Assembly (NCBI GenBank): GCA_910586275.1
Contig: CAJUIM010000049.1
Span: 1-23,654, forward strand
Source of the DNA: an uncultured Lachnospiraceae bacterium
Lineage (GTDB): Bacteria; Bacillota; Clostridia; Lachnospirales; Lachnospiraceae
Direction: 5' to 3'
DNA: 23,654 nt
The translations under genes and the position numbers were made by a program. The notes beneath the pieces are model-generated. The model saw nothing but the letters and a program-made list of their open reading frames with translations. It did not search any database and was not told where the DNA came from. Below, piece by piece: positions 16,798 to 23,654 of this stretch (its first letter is position 1; every line of letters starts with the position of its first letter).

Positions 16798-16827
16798 ATT
16801 TTATCATTCCATTTGTCCGGTTGTCAA
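16798..16827 (-). promoter_or_regulatory. sigma-A promoter of the LacI gene (proximal)
   Basis: On the minus strand TTGACA (16827-16822), an 18-base spacer and TAAAAT (16803-16798) with an upstream TG (extended -10) form a strong promoter, about 37 bases before the LacI start. Confidence 0.75.
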
Positions 16828-16864
16828 TGTGCCCTTCTGCTTCATCTTTTCGGACGGATTTTTA

Positions 16865-16875
16865 TGCAAATTGCA
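16865..16875. promoter_or_regulatory. possible operator TGCAAATTGCA
   Basis: A near-perfect 11-base palindrome, TGCAAATTGCA, lies between the two LacI-gene promoters, where a repressor could act on the distal one. LacI-family sites are short palindromes, but nothing else supports the assignment. Confidence 0.25.
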
Positions 16876-16958
16876 CAAATACATGCTCTGACGGAAATTT
16901 TATTCGGCTCTTAAATATTTGTAAATTTCATTAAATTTATTTATAAATATTTAACTGA

Positions 16959-16987
16959 ATTATAATTCATACACCTTATCATGTCAA
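16959..16987 (-). promoter_or_regulatory. perfect-consensus sigma-A promoter (distal)
   Basis: On the minus strand TTGACA (16987-16982), a 17-base spacer and TATAAT (16964-16959) match the consensus exactly. It points toward LacI, about 190 bases downstream, in an AT-rich stretch with AAATATTT motifs. Such a perfect promoter suggests tight repression or a separate short transcript. Confidence 0.8.
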
Positions 16988-16994
16988 TATACCA

Positions 16995-17115
16995 TTTAAA
17001 AATATTTATCCCACACCATTACCACACCCCCACAACCACCACACCACATCACCACCAAAACCTCACCTATACCCTGACCCCCCCCACACCCCCACACAAC
17101 TCCCGCCCTCTCCCC
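16995..17115. other. strand with almost no G; G-quadruplex-prone minus strand
   Basis: From 16988 to 17100 the plus strand has a single G and is mostly A and C. Near the right end are C-runs of 8, 5, 3, 3 and 4 (17078-17115) separated by 3, 8, 1 and 3 bases, so the minus strand carries four or five G-runs able to form a G-quadruplex. A 69-codon frame on the minus strand here is low complexity (Gly, Val, Cys, Trp) and is not called a gene. Confidence 0.6.
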
Positions 17116-17157
17116 AGCCACAATACATCCGCCCAAGCCAAGCATACTCAATAACAA

Positions 17158-17310
17158 CAATACCCAAAAGCAAATACACTCATAAGCAAAAATGCCCAAA
17201 AGCAAATGTACTCATAAGCAAATATTCCCAAGAGCAAGTATTCACAAAACACTCAAAAACAAATATACTCAAGAGCAAAAATACCCAAAAGCAAATATAC
17301 TCTTACCCAA
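17158..17310. repeat. 16-bp tandem repeat, nine units with alternating subtypes
   Basis: Units end at 17173, 17189, 17205, 17221, 17237, 17262, 17278, 17294 and 17310: exactly 16 bases each apart from one of 25. Two unit types alternate in the left part, ATACCCAAAAGCAA-like and ATACTCATAAGCAA-like, giving a 32-bp higher-order period. The plus strand is A/C-rich. The following 160 bases (17311-17472) are AT-rich with no gene or clear signal. Confidence 0.8.
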
Positions 17311-17474
17311 TAAAAACTCATAACACAGTACACCAGATTATGGTCAACTGAAAAAATCCCAACCTTCTAAATCCCACTAAATTTCTATAAATTATTTATA
17401 ACCCGTATTTCAAATTCAGCCCATCTGCAACTACCGCATTCAGCCACACCAAAACAAACCCCTTACATTACAAT

Positions 17475-17653
17475 ATCATCAACTTAAGCCGCAGCCCGCA
17501 TCAGGAACGATATTTTTATTCGGACACGCTTTCGCTCTGCGGCAAACGCAACGGTACTAAGGCGCTAAAATACAATGCCTAAGTGCCGGCGTTTTTCGAA
17601 GATCCAAGCAAAAAACATCGTTCCGGATGCGAGCTGCGGCTTAAGTTAATGAC
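17475..17653 (-). repeat. structured inverted-repeat element B (same core as A, different arms)
   Basis: Left arm from 17475 and right arm to 17653 pair through AACTTAAGCCGCAGC, CGCATC and GGAACGAT, with few mismatches over about 35-40 bases. The core (17522-17605) shares with element A the blocks CGCTTTCGCTC, CAAACGCA, CGG-ACTAAG, CTAAGTGCCGG and GTTTT-CGA, and keeps the CGG-ACT/AGTGCCG pairing with one G-T pair. The internal hairpin loop of A is missing. It lies in the long gap between the racemase and LacI genes. The 135 bases between B and C show nothing recognisable. Confidence 0.75.
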
Positions 17654-17788
17654 ATTACCTATACTACCGCCATTTATCCCCCTACACAGAAATCAAGGCA
17701 TGACACCATCCGGCAAAAACCCTTCAGCCCCAACAAAAAAATCCACACACCAACCAAGCCAAAGCCAAAACACCTCTACCGACACCCA

Positions 17789-18123
17789 GCATCTGTAGGA
17801 GCATCCCTGCCGGCGCGGCGGATTTCCGGAGGGGCATTGTTTCCCGCCTGTCTGGCGGCTGACGGATGAGACATTTGGATTTCCTCGGAAAAAACGGAGG
17901 CATTTCTTACTGCTTTTTCCGACAGACTTGATGCCGCTCCAGGCGGCGTTGTCTGACCGAAGGGAGTTTAGCCGCCGAGGCATCAAGCCTGCCGGAAAAA
18001 ACAGTTAGAAATCCCCGTTTTTGACGGCGAAATCCAAATGCCTCATCCGACAGCCGCCAGACAGACGGGAAACAATGCCCCTCCGGAAATCCGCCGCGCC
18101 GGCAGGGATACTCCTACAGATGC
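17789..18123 (-). repeat. 335-bp near-perfect inverted repeat, element C
   Basis: Arms of about 146 bases (17789-17935 and 17979-18123) are inverted copies. The outer 95 bases match at 91 positions, the middle 30 are looser, and the inner 22 match at 20. The 43-base centre contains GGCGGC/GCCGCC (17942-17947 and 17971-17976) around a segment that on the minus strand reads CTCCCTTCGGTCAGAC, including a cUUCGg tetraloop sequence. It begins 67 bases past the racemase-family stop codon, so it may form the 3' end of that transcript or an independent RNA. No frame within it looks like a gene. Confidence 0.85.
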
Positions 18124-18189
18124 GTCCGCCCCACAAAAAAAACTGCCGCACCAAAGAAATCCATCCCGGCACGGCAATCCCCCCTATTC

Positions 18190-18861
18190 CTACAACAACC
18201 CCTTATGCTCCAACACCCTCCGCAATTCCTTCGCCCCAAACCGCGGGCTGGAAACCACCGGCTTTCCGATTGCCTCCTGCAGAAACTCCTCCGCATAAGC
18301 CATAGACCCCTGACAAAGCAAAATCACATCCACCTGCCCGGCAATCTCCTCCGCTTTCGCCAGCAGCATCTTCTTAAACTCCTCCTGATGAATCCCAAAA
18401 GCCCCGTCAATCAGCCCGTCCACCAGTTCCGCCGGACGATTTAATTCCCTCGCCATACGCTTCACCGTATTCTTCGTCGGCTCCAGCGTTGTGGGAAGAG
18501 TCGCCAGCACACCGATCCGGCTGCCGAGACGCACTGCCTCACAGCACATTTCCCCGTCAATGCGCACGATGGGCACGCCCGTATACCTTCCGATAGCCTC
18601 CGCCGCATCGGCCACCTCCCCTACGGAAGAACAGCAGTTGAGTACCGCCTCCGCACCGTCCATAATCGCCTGCATAAACAGGGAAACCAACCGGGCAGCC
18701 GCACCTGCAGTCACGGAGCCGGCCTCCCGGACCTCTGCCAGAATAGACGGGTCTTCATAACTTTGGATCTGTATTCCCGTCCCCAGCTGCTTCGTCACCT
18801 CCCGGTTCACCAATTCCGTCAGTTCCGGCGTTGTACTTGTGTAAACAATTCCTACTTTCAT
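18190..18861 (-). CDS. Asp/Glu/hydantoin racemase family protein
   Basis: Cytoplasmic protein of 223 residues in the aspartate/glutamate racemase superfamily, which uses a pair of cysteines for proton transfer. Candidate cysteines are Cys76 or Cys77 in LNCCSSVGE and Cys183 in LLCQGSMAYAE. The opening VGIVYTSTTPEL and RIGVLATLPTT are typical superfamily strands. The second-Cys context differs from classical amino-acid racemases, so an epimerase, isomerase or decarboxylase role on a hydroxy-acid is possible. The gene starts 25 bases after the glycosidase stop, with GGGAG about six bases before the ATG, so they form one operon. Given the acid-sugar kinase and BKACE nearby, an acid-sugar epimerase is a reasonable guess, not shown. 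Confidence 0.8.
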   Translation of the reverse strand: MKVGIVYTSTTPELTELVNREVTKQLGTGIQIQSYEDPSILAEVREAGSVTAGAAARLVSLFMQAIMDGAEAVLNCCSSVGEVADAAEAIGRYTGVPIVRIDGEMCCEAVRLGSRIGVLATLPTTLEPTKNTVKRMARELNRPAELVDGLIDGAFGIHQEEFKKMLLAKAEEIAGQVDVILLCQGSMAYAEEFLQEAIGKPVVSSPRFGAKELRRVLEHKGLL

Positions 18862-18886
18862 CTTACTCTCCCATCCCGGTCCGGCC

Positions 18887-20476
18887 CTATCTCTTTTTCA
18901 GCCGTACCGCCATATATTCCCGTCCGGGAAGTTCCACACAGAACTTCCCTTTCCGGACACCTTTTTCCTCTATCGTCATATTCCAAGTATCAATCACTTC
19001 CACCCCGAACTCCGTATCGTCGTCAAAATAATATTCCTTGAACGAAGGACAGGTAAATCCGAAGTAAATTAAGTAATAGCTTTTCACCTTCTGCATCCAC
19101 TCCGCTTCCGGAACCGCGCACACACAGTCCCATTTCAGGTTATAGGGCATCAGGCCCAATCCCGGAGTCTCACATAGAATGCGGTGCAGAAAGCCAAACC
19201 GTTTCCAACTCTCTCCCCTCAGTTTTCCCCCATGGGACCACCAAAGCACATCTTCCGGATTTATCAATGTCTCACCGTGCCCCGCATATCCTCCCCGGCA
19301 CGCCGCTTCCCAAAATCTCCGTACCAATTCCCTGCCGCTGATATTTCCCCATCCAAAGGAGAGATTTCCCTCATAGCAGATTTCGTCAAGCACTATGGGC
19401 TTCTTATATTCCTCACGCCACTTTGCCACATATTCCGCAGACAAATAAGGATCCTGCCTTTGGATGCTGCAATGCGTCACCCAAGGCCTGCCGTAATCAT
19501 AAAACCCATGGCAATTATGTATGGAACGCAGATGCCGATACGGGTCTTTTTCACAAATCAAGGATGCATAATACTCCCAATCCTCCAATGTCTTATGCGG
19601 CATTAAATCATATTCGTTTGCCAAAGACCACCAGACATTGCGGTAAGCCGAAAATCTTGCCAGCACATATGACCAATACCGGCCGTCCTCTTCCCTGGCC
19701 ATCCGCGAGAAGCCCCAGCGGTCATACGGGTGCATGACAATGATATCCGCCTCGATTCCGCGTTTCTGAAGTTCTGCTATGGAATGCTCAATATGCCTGA
19801 AATGCTCCGGGCGGAATCTTGTAAAATCCCAATGGTTGCCCTCCGTCTCCCCTGTATATGCATCGAAGTTTTCCTTCGTCAGCACGCTGCTGTCCATAGG
19901 AGTCCCTTCATAGGGATAACTTCTCGGCTCCCCCAGATTATAGGCATAATGTTTTGGGAAAATACAGAACCTGATTTTATTGAATCCGGCCTCCTCCAGG
20001 CTCGCCAACGTCTGCGCCATCCTTTCGTCACTCTGCAGTTCCCACACATAACAAGTAGTTCCCACTGAATAATACGGCGTTCCGTCCTCATAAGCAAAGT
20101 GATATGTCCCTGCCACATGCACCGGTCCATGGTTGCTCTCCGACGGCGAAGTCACCAAAAATGTACCCTCCGCATTCTCCTGCAGAAAACTCCCTTCCAC
20201 GGAAAAAGTATAGTTTCCCGTAAAAGAGGGCATAAACCTCACCTTATAAATCCCGCCCCCGTCATAAAAACCGTCCACTGTTACCGTTTCCTGTTCGCCG
20301 CAGAAATGCCCCCTGATCGATTGTTCCAGAAACGGATTCCCATCCTCAGGCCCATGGCAGGCCACCTCTGCCATTCCCCACCGCTCCGTCTGCTTTGTAT
20401 ACGCAATTACATTTGCATCTGCATTTTCTTCCGCATTTAAGTTTGTATCCATCTTTTTCTTTTTCCTCTGAATCAT
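18887..20476 (-). CDS. DUF5060/DUF4038-type (apiosidase-like) glycosidase
   Basis: Predicted (beta/alpha)8 glycoside hydrolase of up to 529 residues. An N-terminal beta-sandwich (DUF5060-like, about 28-112) precedes a DUF4038-like barrel beginning near VAGTYHFAYEDGTPYYSVGT, and a C-terminal small beta domain (DUF5605-like) ends the protein. Clan GH-A catalytic residues are visible: Glu288 in WWSLANEYD as acid/base and Glu365 in IVLDEICYEG as nucleophile. Relatives include GH140 apiosidases, but the specificity here is unproven. There is no signal peptide, so it acts in the cytoplasm. The start is uncertain: ATG 20476 or ATG 20452 (MDTNL), neither with ideal ribosome-site spacing. A good promoter lies about 37 bases upstream, and the racemase-family gene follows. 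Confidence 0.85.
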   Translation of the reverse strand: MIQRKKKKMDTNLNAEENADANVIAYTKQTERWGMAEVACHGPEDGNPFLEQSIRGHFCGEQETVTVDGFYDGGGIYKVRFMPSFTGNYTFSVEGSFLQENAEGTFLVTSPSESNHGPVHVAGTYHFAYEDGTPYYSVGTTCYVWELQSDERMAQTLASLEEAGFNKIRFCIFPKHYAYNLGEPRSYPYEGTPMDSSVLTKENFDAYTGETEGNHWDFTRFRPEHFRHIEHSIAELQKRGIEADIIVMHPYDRWGFSRMAREEDGRYWSYVLARFSAYRNVWWSLANEYDLMPHKTLEDWEYYASLICEKDPYRHLRSIHNCHGFYDYGRPWVTHCSIQRQDPYLSAEYVAKWREEYKKPIVLDEICYEGNLSFGWGNISGRELVRRFWEAACRGGYAGHGETLINPEDVLWWSHGGKLRGESWKRFGFLHRILCETPGLGLMPYNLKWDCVCAVPEAEWMQKVKSYYLIYFGFTCPSFKEYYFDDDTEFGVEVIDTWNMTIEEKGVRKGKFCVELPGREYMAVRLKKR

Positions 20477-20512
20477 CCCGTTTCACGTTCCAAGAAGCCT
20501 TCTTTCCTTTTT

Positions 20513-20541
20513 ATTCTAAACATCATTCCGTCCTCTGTCAA
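20513..20541 (-). promoter_or_regulatory. sigma-A promoter of the apiosidase-like gene
   Basis: On the minus strand TTGACA (20541-20536), a 17-base spacer and TAGAAT (20518-20513). Just downstream, AAGAAG-C-CTTCTT (20492-20504) is a 6-1-6 palindrome at the expected transcription start, a possible operator. Confidence 0.7.
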
Positions 20542-20616
20542 TCAACGCTCCGCAACCTCCATAAAATTCAGACATTTGTTAAAGAAAGCATACACAAAAC
20601 GCTCCCGCGGCTGCGC

Positions 20617-20660
20617 ATAAAAAATGCACGGAAAAGCAGCTCTTACGCCCTCCGTGCATT
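20617..20660 (-). terminator. intrinsic terminator of the chemotaxis-receptor gene
   Basis: On the minus strand AATGCACGGA (20660-20651) pairs perfectly with TCCGTGCATT (20632-20623) across an 18-base loop and is followed by a T-run. It lies 18 bases past the stop codon of the receptor and separates it from the next operon. Confidence 0.88.
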
Positions 20661-20677
20661 CCTTCCTATCTTATCTT

Positions 20678-22465
20678 CTATTCCGCAAACTTAAACTGAT
20701 CCAGCATCTCCTGCAATGTCACCGAATGTGCCGCCAGTTCCTCACTGGTAGCCGAGGTTTCCTCTGCCGCCGCGGAATTGCTCTCAATGACTCCCGAAAT
20801 CTCCTCCACTCTGTCATTGATTTCACGCACTGCCGCCGCCTGATTTTCACAGTCTTCCTTCACTGTTTCGTTCAGCTCCACTACCTTGGTGATTCCGTCG
20901 TTTACCGCCGCAAACGCCTCCGCCGTTGCCTGTGCAATCTCGTTTCCGCTTTCCACCTGAGCAATGGATTTCTGAATTAAGTCTCTCGTATTGGTGGCCG
21001 CATCCGCAGACTGAGTCGCCAGTTTCCCAATCTCCCCGGCCACTACCGCAAAGCCTCTTCCTGCCTCTCCTGCCCTTGCCGCCTCTATGGAAGCATTGAG
21101 TGCCAGCAGATTGGTCTGCTCCGCAATTTCTTCAATCGTGCCGATAATTGTCTCTATTTCGGTGGATGTACTGGATATAACATGCATTTCCTCCATCATA
21201 CGATCCATCTGCTCATTGCCCTGCTCTGCCTGATGCTTCACATCATTGGCATAGCTGCTCGCTTCTCCGGCCCGCCTTGCACCGTTCCCCGCCTTTGTCT
21301 CCATATCCTTCACCATGGAAAGAATCCCTGTCACGCTGGCTGACTGCTGAGACGATCCTTCCGCCAGTGCCTGCGCCGCTATGGCCATCTGTTCGGACGC
21401 GGAATTCACCTGTCCCGAAGACATCTGTATATTGGAAAGGGACACGCCCAGTTTATGCTTAATCTCCGACATAGAATCTAAAATCATCCGGAAATCACCC
21501 TTATACCTATCTTTGATATGAGATGTGACATCAAAATTTCCGCTGCTCATTTTAGCCAATATATCATTTTCGTCCTTTATGATAGTCTCCAAATCTCTCA
21601 TAAATTCCCTGATGTCATCGGAAAGTTCACCGAATTCGTCTTTGGAATGATATTTCAGTTCTGCATCCAGATTTCCGTTCTGCAGTTCCTTCAGCGCTTT
21701 CCTGATGCTGTTCAGAGCCTTAATAATCAGCAGACGGATTCCCGTGGAAATCATTCCGCCCACCACTACTGCCGCTATCGCAAAGCCAACCATCAGAACC
21801 ATGGCAAATATGTAAGTACTGTTGATTTTTGCGGCACTTTTCTGGCTTTCCTGCATATTAAACTGCACCAGTTCATCCATGCTGTTCTCGACTTGGGCAA
21901 AAGCTGTCTGTCCGACCCCTTCCAGCAGTGCCTGTGCCTCTATGCCGTTGCCTGCCCTATTCATCTCCGTCACGCTCTGTGTCGCGGAAACATAAGCCTC
22001 CCAAGCTTTCTTTGCCGCCTCCAGATACGATTTCCCCTCACTCTTATGGCTGTAATTTTCATACAGAACCATATCTTCTTCCATTTCCGACAGCAGTTCT
22101 GTCAGCCTTCCTTCATACCGTTTCCATTCTTCTTCCGTCAGTGCCGCCACATGGGCATACTGAATACGCTGATAATCCGAAGCCAGTTTATCCATATCCT
22201 GTGCTACCATGACAGCCGGCATCCAGTTTCTTGACACCACAAATGCCTGACGGCTTATCATCCACATCCCTATGCCGCCAAGCAATGCAATGATGACCAT
22301 GCCATAAATAAAAGCCCGTGACAGAATCGTCAGCTTTCTCCGGACCGGCAGATCCTTCAGCCTCCGCACGGCCTCACTGTCAGTCTCGTCCACTATTTCC
22401 ATCGCTGCCTCTTTTACTTTGTCATCTATTTCTTTCGCTTTTTGGTCTATTTCTTTTGCCCTCAT
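20678..22465 (-). CDS. methyl-accepting chemotaxis protein
   Basis: Transmembrane chemoreceptor of 595 residues that would pass ligand signals to CheA/CheW. An unusual charged N-terminal tail of about 45 residues (AKEIDQKAKEIDDKVKEAA) precedes a first membrane helix (FIYGMVIIALLGGIGMWMI), a four-helix-bundle type extracytoplasmic domain of about 160 residues, a second membrane helix, a HAMP domain, and a long coiled signalling domain. The tip motif IEEIAEQTNLLALNASIEAA and the following ARAGEAGRGFAVVAGEIGKL are canonical. The ATG at 22465 is chosen over 22489 because AAGGA lies eight bases upstream, while the earlier one has no ribosome site. No sigma-D box was found upstream. Its own terminator sets it apart; a taste for the locus substrate is inferred only from position. 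Confidence 0.94.
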   Translation of the reverse strand: MRAKEIDQKAKEIDDKVKEAAMEIVDETDSEAVRRLKDLPVRRKLTILSRAFIYGMVIIALLGGIGMWMISRQAFVVSRNWMPAVMVAQDMDKLASDYQRIQYAHVAALTEEEWKRYEGRLTELLSEMEEDMVLYENYSHKSEGKSYLEAAKKAWEAYVSATQSVTEMNRAGNGIEAQALLEGVGQTAFAQVENSMDELVQFNMQESQKSAAKINSTYIFAMVLMVGFAIAAVVVGGMISTGIRLLIIKALNSIRKALKELQNGNLDAELKYHSKDEFGELSDDIREFMRDLETIIKDENDILAKMSSGNFDVTSHIKDRYKGDFRMILDSMSEIKHKLGVSLSNIQMSSGQVNSASEQMAIAAQALAEGSSQQSASVTGILSMVKDMETKAGNGARRAGEASSYANDVKHQAEQGNEQMDRMMEEMHVISSTSTEIETIIGTIEEIAEQTNLLALNASIEAARAGEAGRGFAVVAGEIGKLATQSADAATNTRDLIQKSIAQVESGNEIAQATAEAFAAVNDGITKVVELNETVKEDCENQAAAVREINDRVEEISGVIESNSAAAEETSATSEELAAHSVTLQEMLDQFKFAE

Positions 22466-22489
22466 CCCGCTCTTCCTTTCTTCCGGCAT

Positions 22490-22616
22490 TTTAGTCGCTG
22501 ATATAACTATAACACTATCTTTTATAATTTTCTATCATTTTTTAATATATACTTTCCTTTTTTGCACGAATCATATATACTTTTAAAAATCAATACAACT
22601 TTTAAGGGAGGCTTCC
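22490..22616. promoter_or_regulatory. divergent intergenic region, AT-rich
   Basis: This gap between the divergent receptor and AraC-family genes is very AT-rich and contains several TATAAT-like hexamers, for example 22523-22528 on the plus strand, but no convincing -35 partner on either strand. GGGAGG five bases before the plus-strand ATG is a good ribosome site. Confidence 0.4.
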
Positions 22617-23549
22617 ATGATTTACGAAAATATATATTCTGAAAACCAGCTGAATGTCGAACGGATTCTTTTCGTTCAGATATATGACTATAAAGAAGAA
22701 TGCAATTCCGCAGATTCTGTCCGAAGCGGTAACTTCTGGGAATTATTGCATGTAGAAAAAGGCCTCGTTGATATCAACACCCCTTCCTCCACATATACTC
22801 TTTCCAAAAACGAACTGCTCTTCCGCCGCCCCTCGGAAACCTTCCGTATCCATATGCAGATTCCTGTCCCTGCAAAGATTATCTCCATTGCTTTTACCTG
22901 CCCGCCATCCGAAATTCCGTATTCTTCCGTATCCACCCCTTCCCCTGCAAATTCCGGTTCCGTATCGGAGCCATCTGCCCCGGCCAATGACGAAAACCTC
23001 CTTCCGGGAAAACTGCTGCCCGTCAGCACACCGGAACGCCGCCTTCTTCAGCGCATCGTATCGGAAACGGAAAACTCCCACTGTTCTCCGTCTCCCTTTG
23101 CTGCCGGCCAAGCGGCACTGCTCTATCTGCATCTGCTGCTTATACTGCTCATCCGCAATGCCAATGCAGATATCACGCTCGCCCCCGTTTCCCGTTCCCG
23201 GCAGCTTGCCGAAAAAGACCTCCTATTCCGCAATATCCTGAATTATATGGAAGAGCATATCGCCGACCGTCTGACCATTGACCAGATTTGCCATGACCAT
23301 CTGATCGGGCGGGCTCTCCTCCAGAAATTATTCGCCGAAAATACCGGCTGCGGAATCATAGACTATTTCTCCTTAATGAAAATAAATGCGGCAAAACAAC
23401 TTATACGCAAAGGAGAACTGAATTTCTCACAAATAGCCGAACAGTTGGGATACAATTCCATCCATTATTTTTCCAGACAGTTCAAATCGATCACCGGCAT
23501 CACGCCGACAGAATATGCCTCCGGCCTGACCGGTTCCAAACCCATATAG
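22617..23549 (+). CDS. AraC-family transcriptional regulator
   Basis: Cytoplasmic regulator of 310 residues and the only plus-strand gene. The N-terminal half resembles an AraC-type cupin sensor (ELLHVEKGLVDINTPSSTYT, then LLFRRPSETFRIHM), then a Ser/Pro-rich stretch around 105-125. The C-terminal AraC DNA-binding domain (about 205-305) contains LTIDQICHDHLIGRALLQKL as the first and FSQIAEQLGYNSIHYFSRQF as the second helix-turn-helix, ending with GITPTEYA. It is divergent from the chemoreceptor gene, which it may control, along with the glycosidase operon. The effector is unknown. The ATG has GGGAGG five bases upstream. Confidence 0.92.
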   Translation: MIYENIYSENQLNVERILFVQIYDYKEECNSADSVRSGNFWELLHVEKGLVDINTPSSTYTLSKNELLFRRPSETFRIHMQIPVPAKIISIAFTCPPSEIPYSSVSTPSPANSGSVSEPSAPANDENLLPGKLLPVSTPERRLLQRIVSETENSHCSPSPFAAGQAALLYLHLLLILLIRNANADITLAPVSRSRQLAEKDLLFRNILNYMEEHIADRLTIDQICHDHLIGRALLQKLFAENTGCGIIDYFSLMKINAAKQLIRKGELNFSQIAEQLGYNSIHYFSRQFKSITGITPTEYASGLTGSKPI

Positions 23550-23593
23550 CTTATTCTATCGTTTTTCTTATAGGAAGTCAACGGGCTTTCGTA

Positions 23594-23652
23594 GGCTCTC
23601 ACGGAAATCAATTTTCGGCTTTATGCCTGCGCCGGCATTTCCGTTCAGAGCA
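23594..23652. repeat. inverted repeat after the AraC-family gene
   Basis: ACGGAAAT (23601-23608) pairs with ATTTCCGT (23637-23644), and GCTCT with AGAGC just outside, with two or three bulged bases between. CGGC/GCCG can pair inside the loop. No T-run is visible before the window ends, so terminator function cannot be judged; it may be another palindromic repeat. Confidence 0.5.
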
Positions 23653-23654
23653 TC

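Noticed and set aside
16996..17205. 69-codon minus-strand frame
   Set aside because: Low-complexity Gly/Val/Cys composition caused by the near absence of G on the plus strand.
17158..17310. CRISPR array
   Set aside because: Units are 16 bases with no unique spacers and no cas genes nearby.
17475..18123. Insertion sequence or transposase remnant
   Set aside because: No transposase-like frame and no obvious target duplication; the ends differ between elements A, B and C.
17693..18305. Short frames on both strands through element C and the racemase 3' end
   Set aside because: They arise from the inverted repeat and antisense of the racemase gene, and show no known family or ribosome site.

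Overview
The window reads as part of a gut Clostridia genome, most likely Lachnospiraceae. It has moderate GC, purine-rich Shine-Dalgarno sites, a YesM/YesN-type two-component system and a CUT1 sugar ABC transporter without its own ATPase gene. The species cannot be fixed from the sequence. It is a plant-glycan utilisation locus. Twelve of the thirteen genes lie on the minus strand and are read from right to left; only the AraC-family regulator at the far right is on the plus strand.

Layout in transcription order on the minus strand. A methyl-accepting chemotaxis protein (20678-22465) ends in a clear terminator. A DUF5060/DUF4038-type glycosidase (18887-20476) and an Asp/Glu-racemase-family protein (18190-18861) follow from a good promoter. 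A 1.4-kb stretch without genes (16762-18189) holds two large inverted-repeat elements, a 16-bp tandem repeat, a strand with almost no G, and tandem sigma-A promoters. Next come a LacI repressor (15742-16761), a GH127-acid sugar kinase fusion (12222-15620), a 409-bp gap with a third structured element, a BKACE/DUF849 enzyme (10994-11812), a GH78 alpha-L-rhamnosidase (8308-11001), the YesM-like kinase (6447-8228), the YesN-like regulator (5254-6309), the sugar-binding lipoprotein (3569-5005), two permeases (2555-3436 and 1590-2417) and a GH63/GH37-like glycosidase (77-1372).

Likely joint function: the two-component system senses an oligosaccharide and drives the binding protein and permeases. 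Imported fragments are trimmed in the cytoplasm by rhamnosidase, GH127, apiosidase-like and GH63-like enzymes, none of which shows a signal peptide. The kinase, BKACE and racemase-like proteins suggest that one released sugar is acidic. A rhamnose/arabinose/apiose/acid-sugar combination fits rhamnogalacturonan-type pectin, but this is inference.

The most unusual things are: (1) the single open frame joining a complete GH127 to a complete DUF1537 kinase, with Gln where the GH127 acid/base Glu is expected; and (2) a set of long inverted-repeat elements. Two of these share a conserved core but have unrelated arms, and most arm mismatches become G-U pairs in the minus-strand RNA. That points to structured RNA or a hairpin-forming mobile repeat family.
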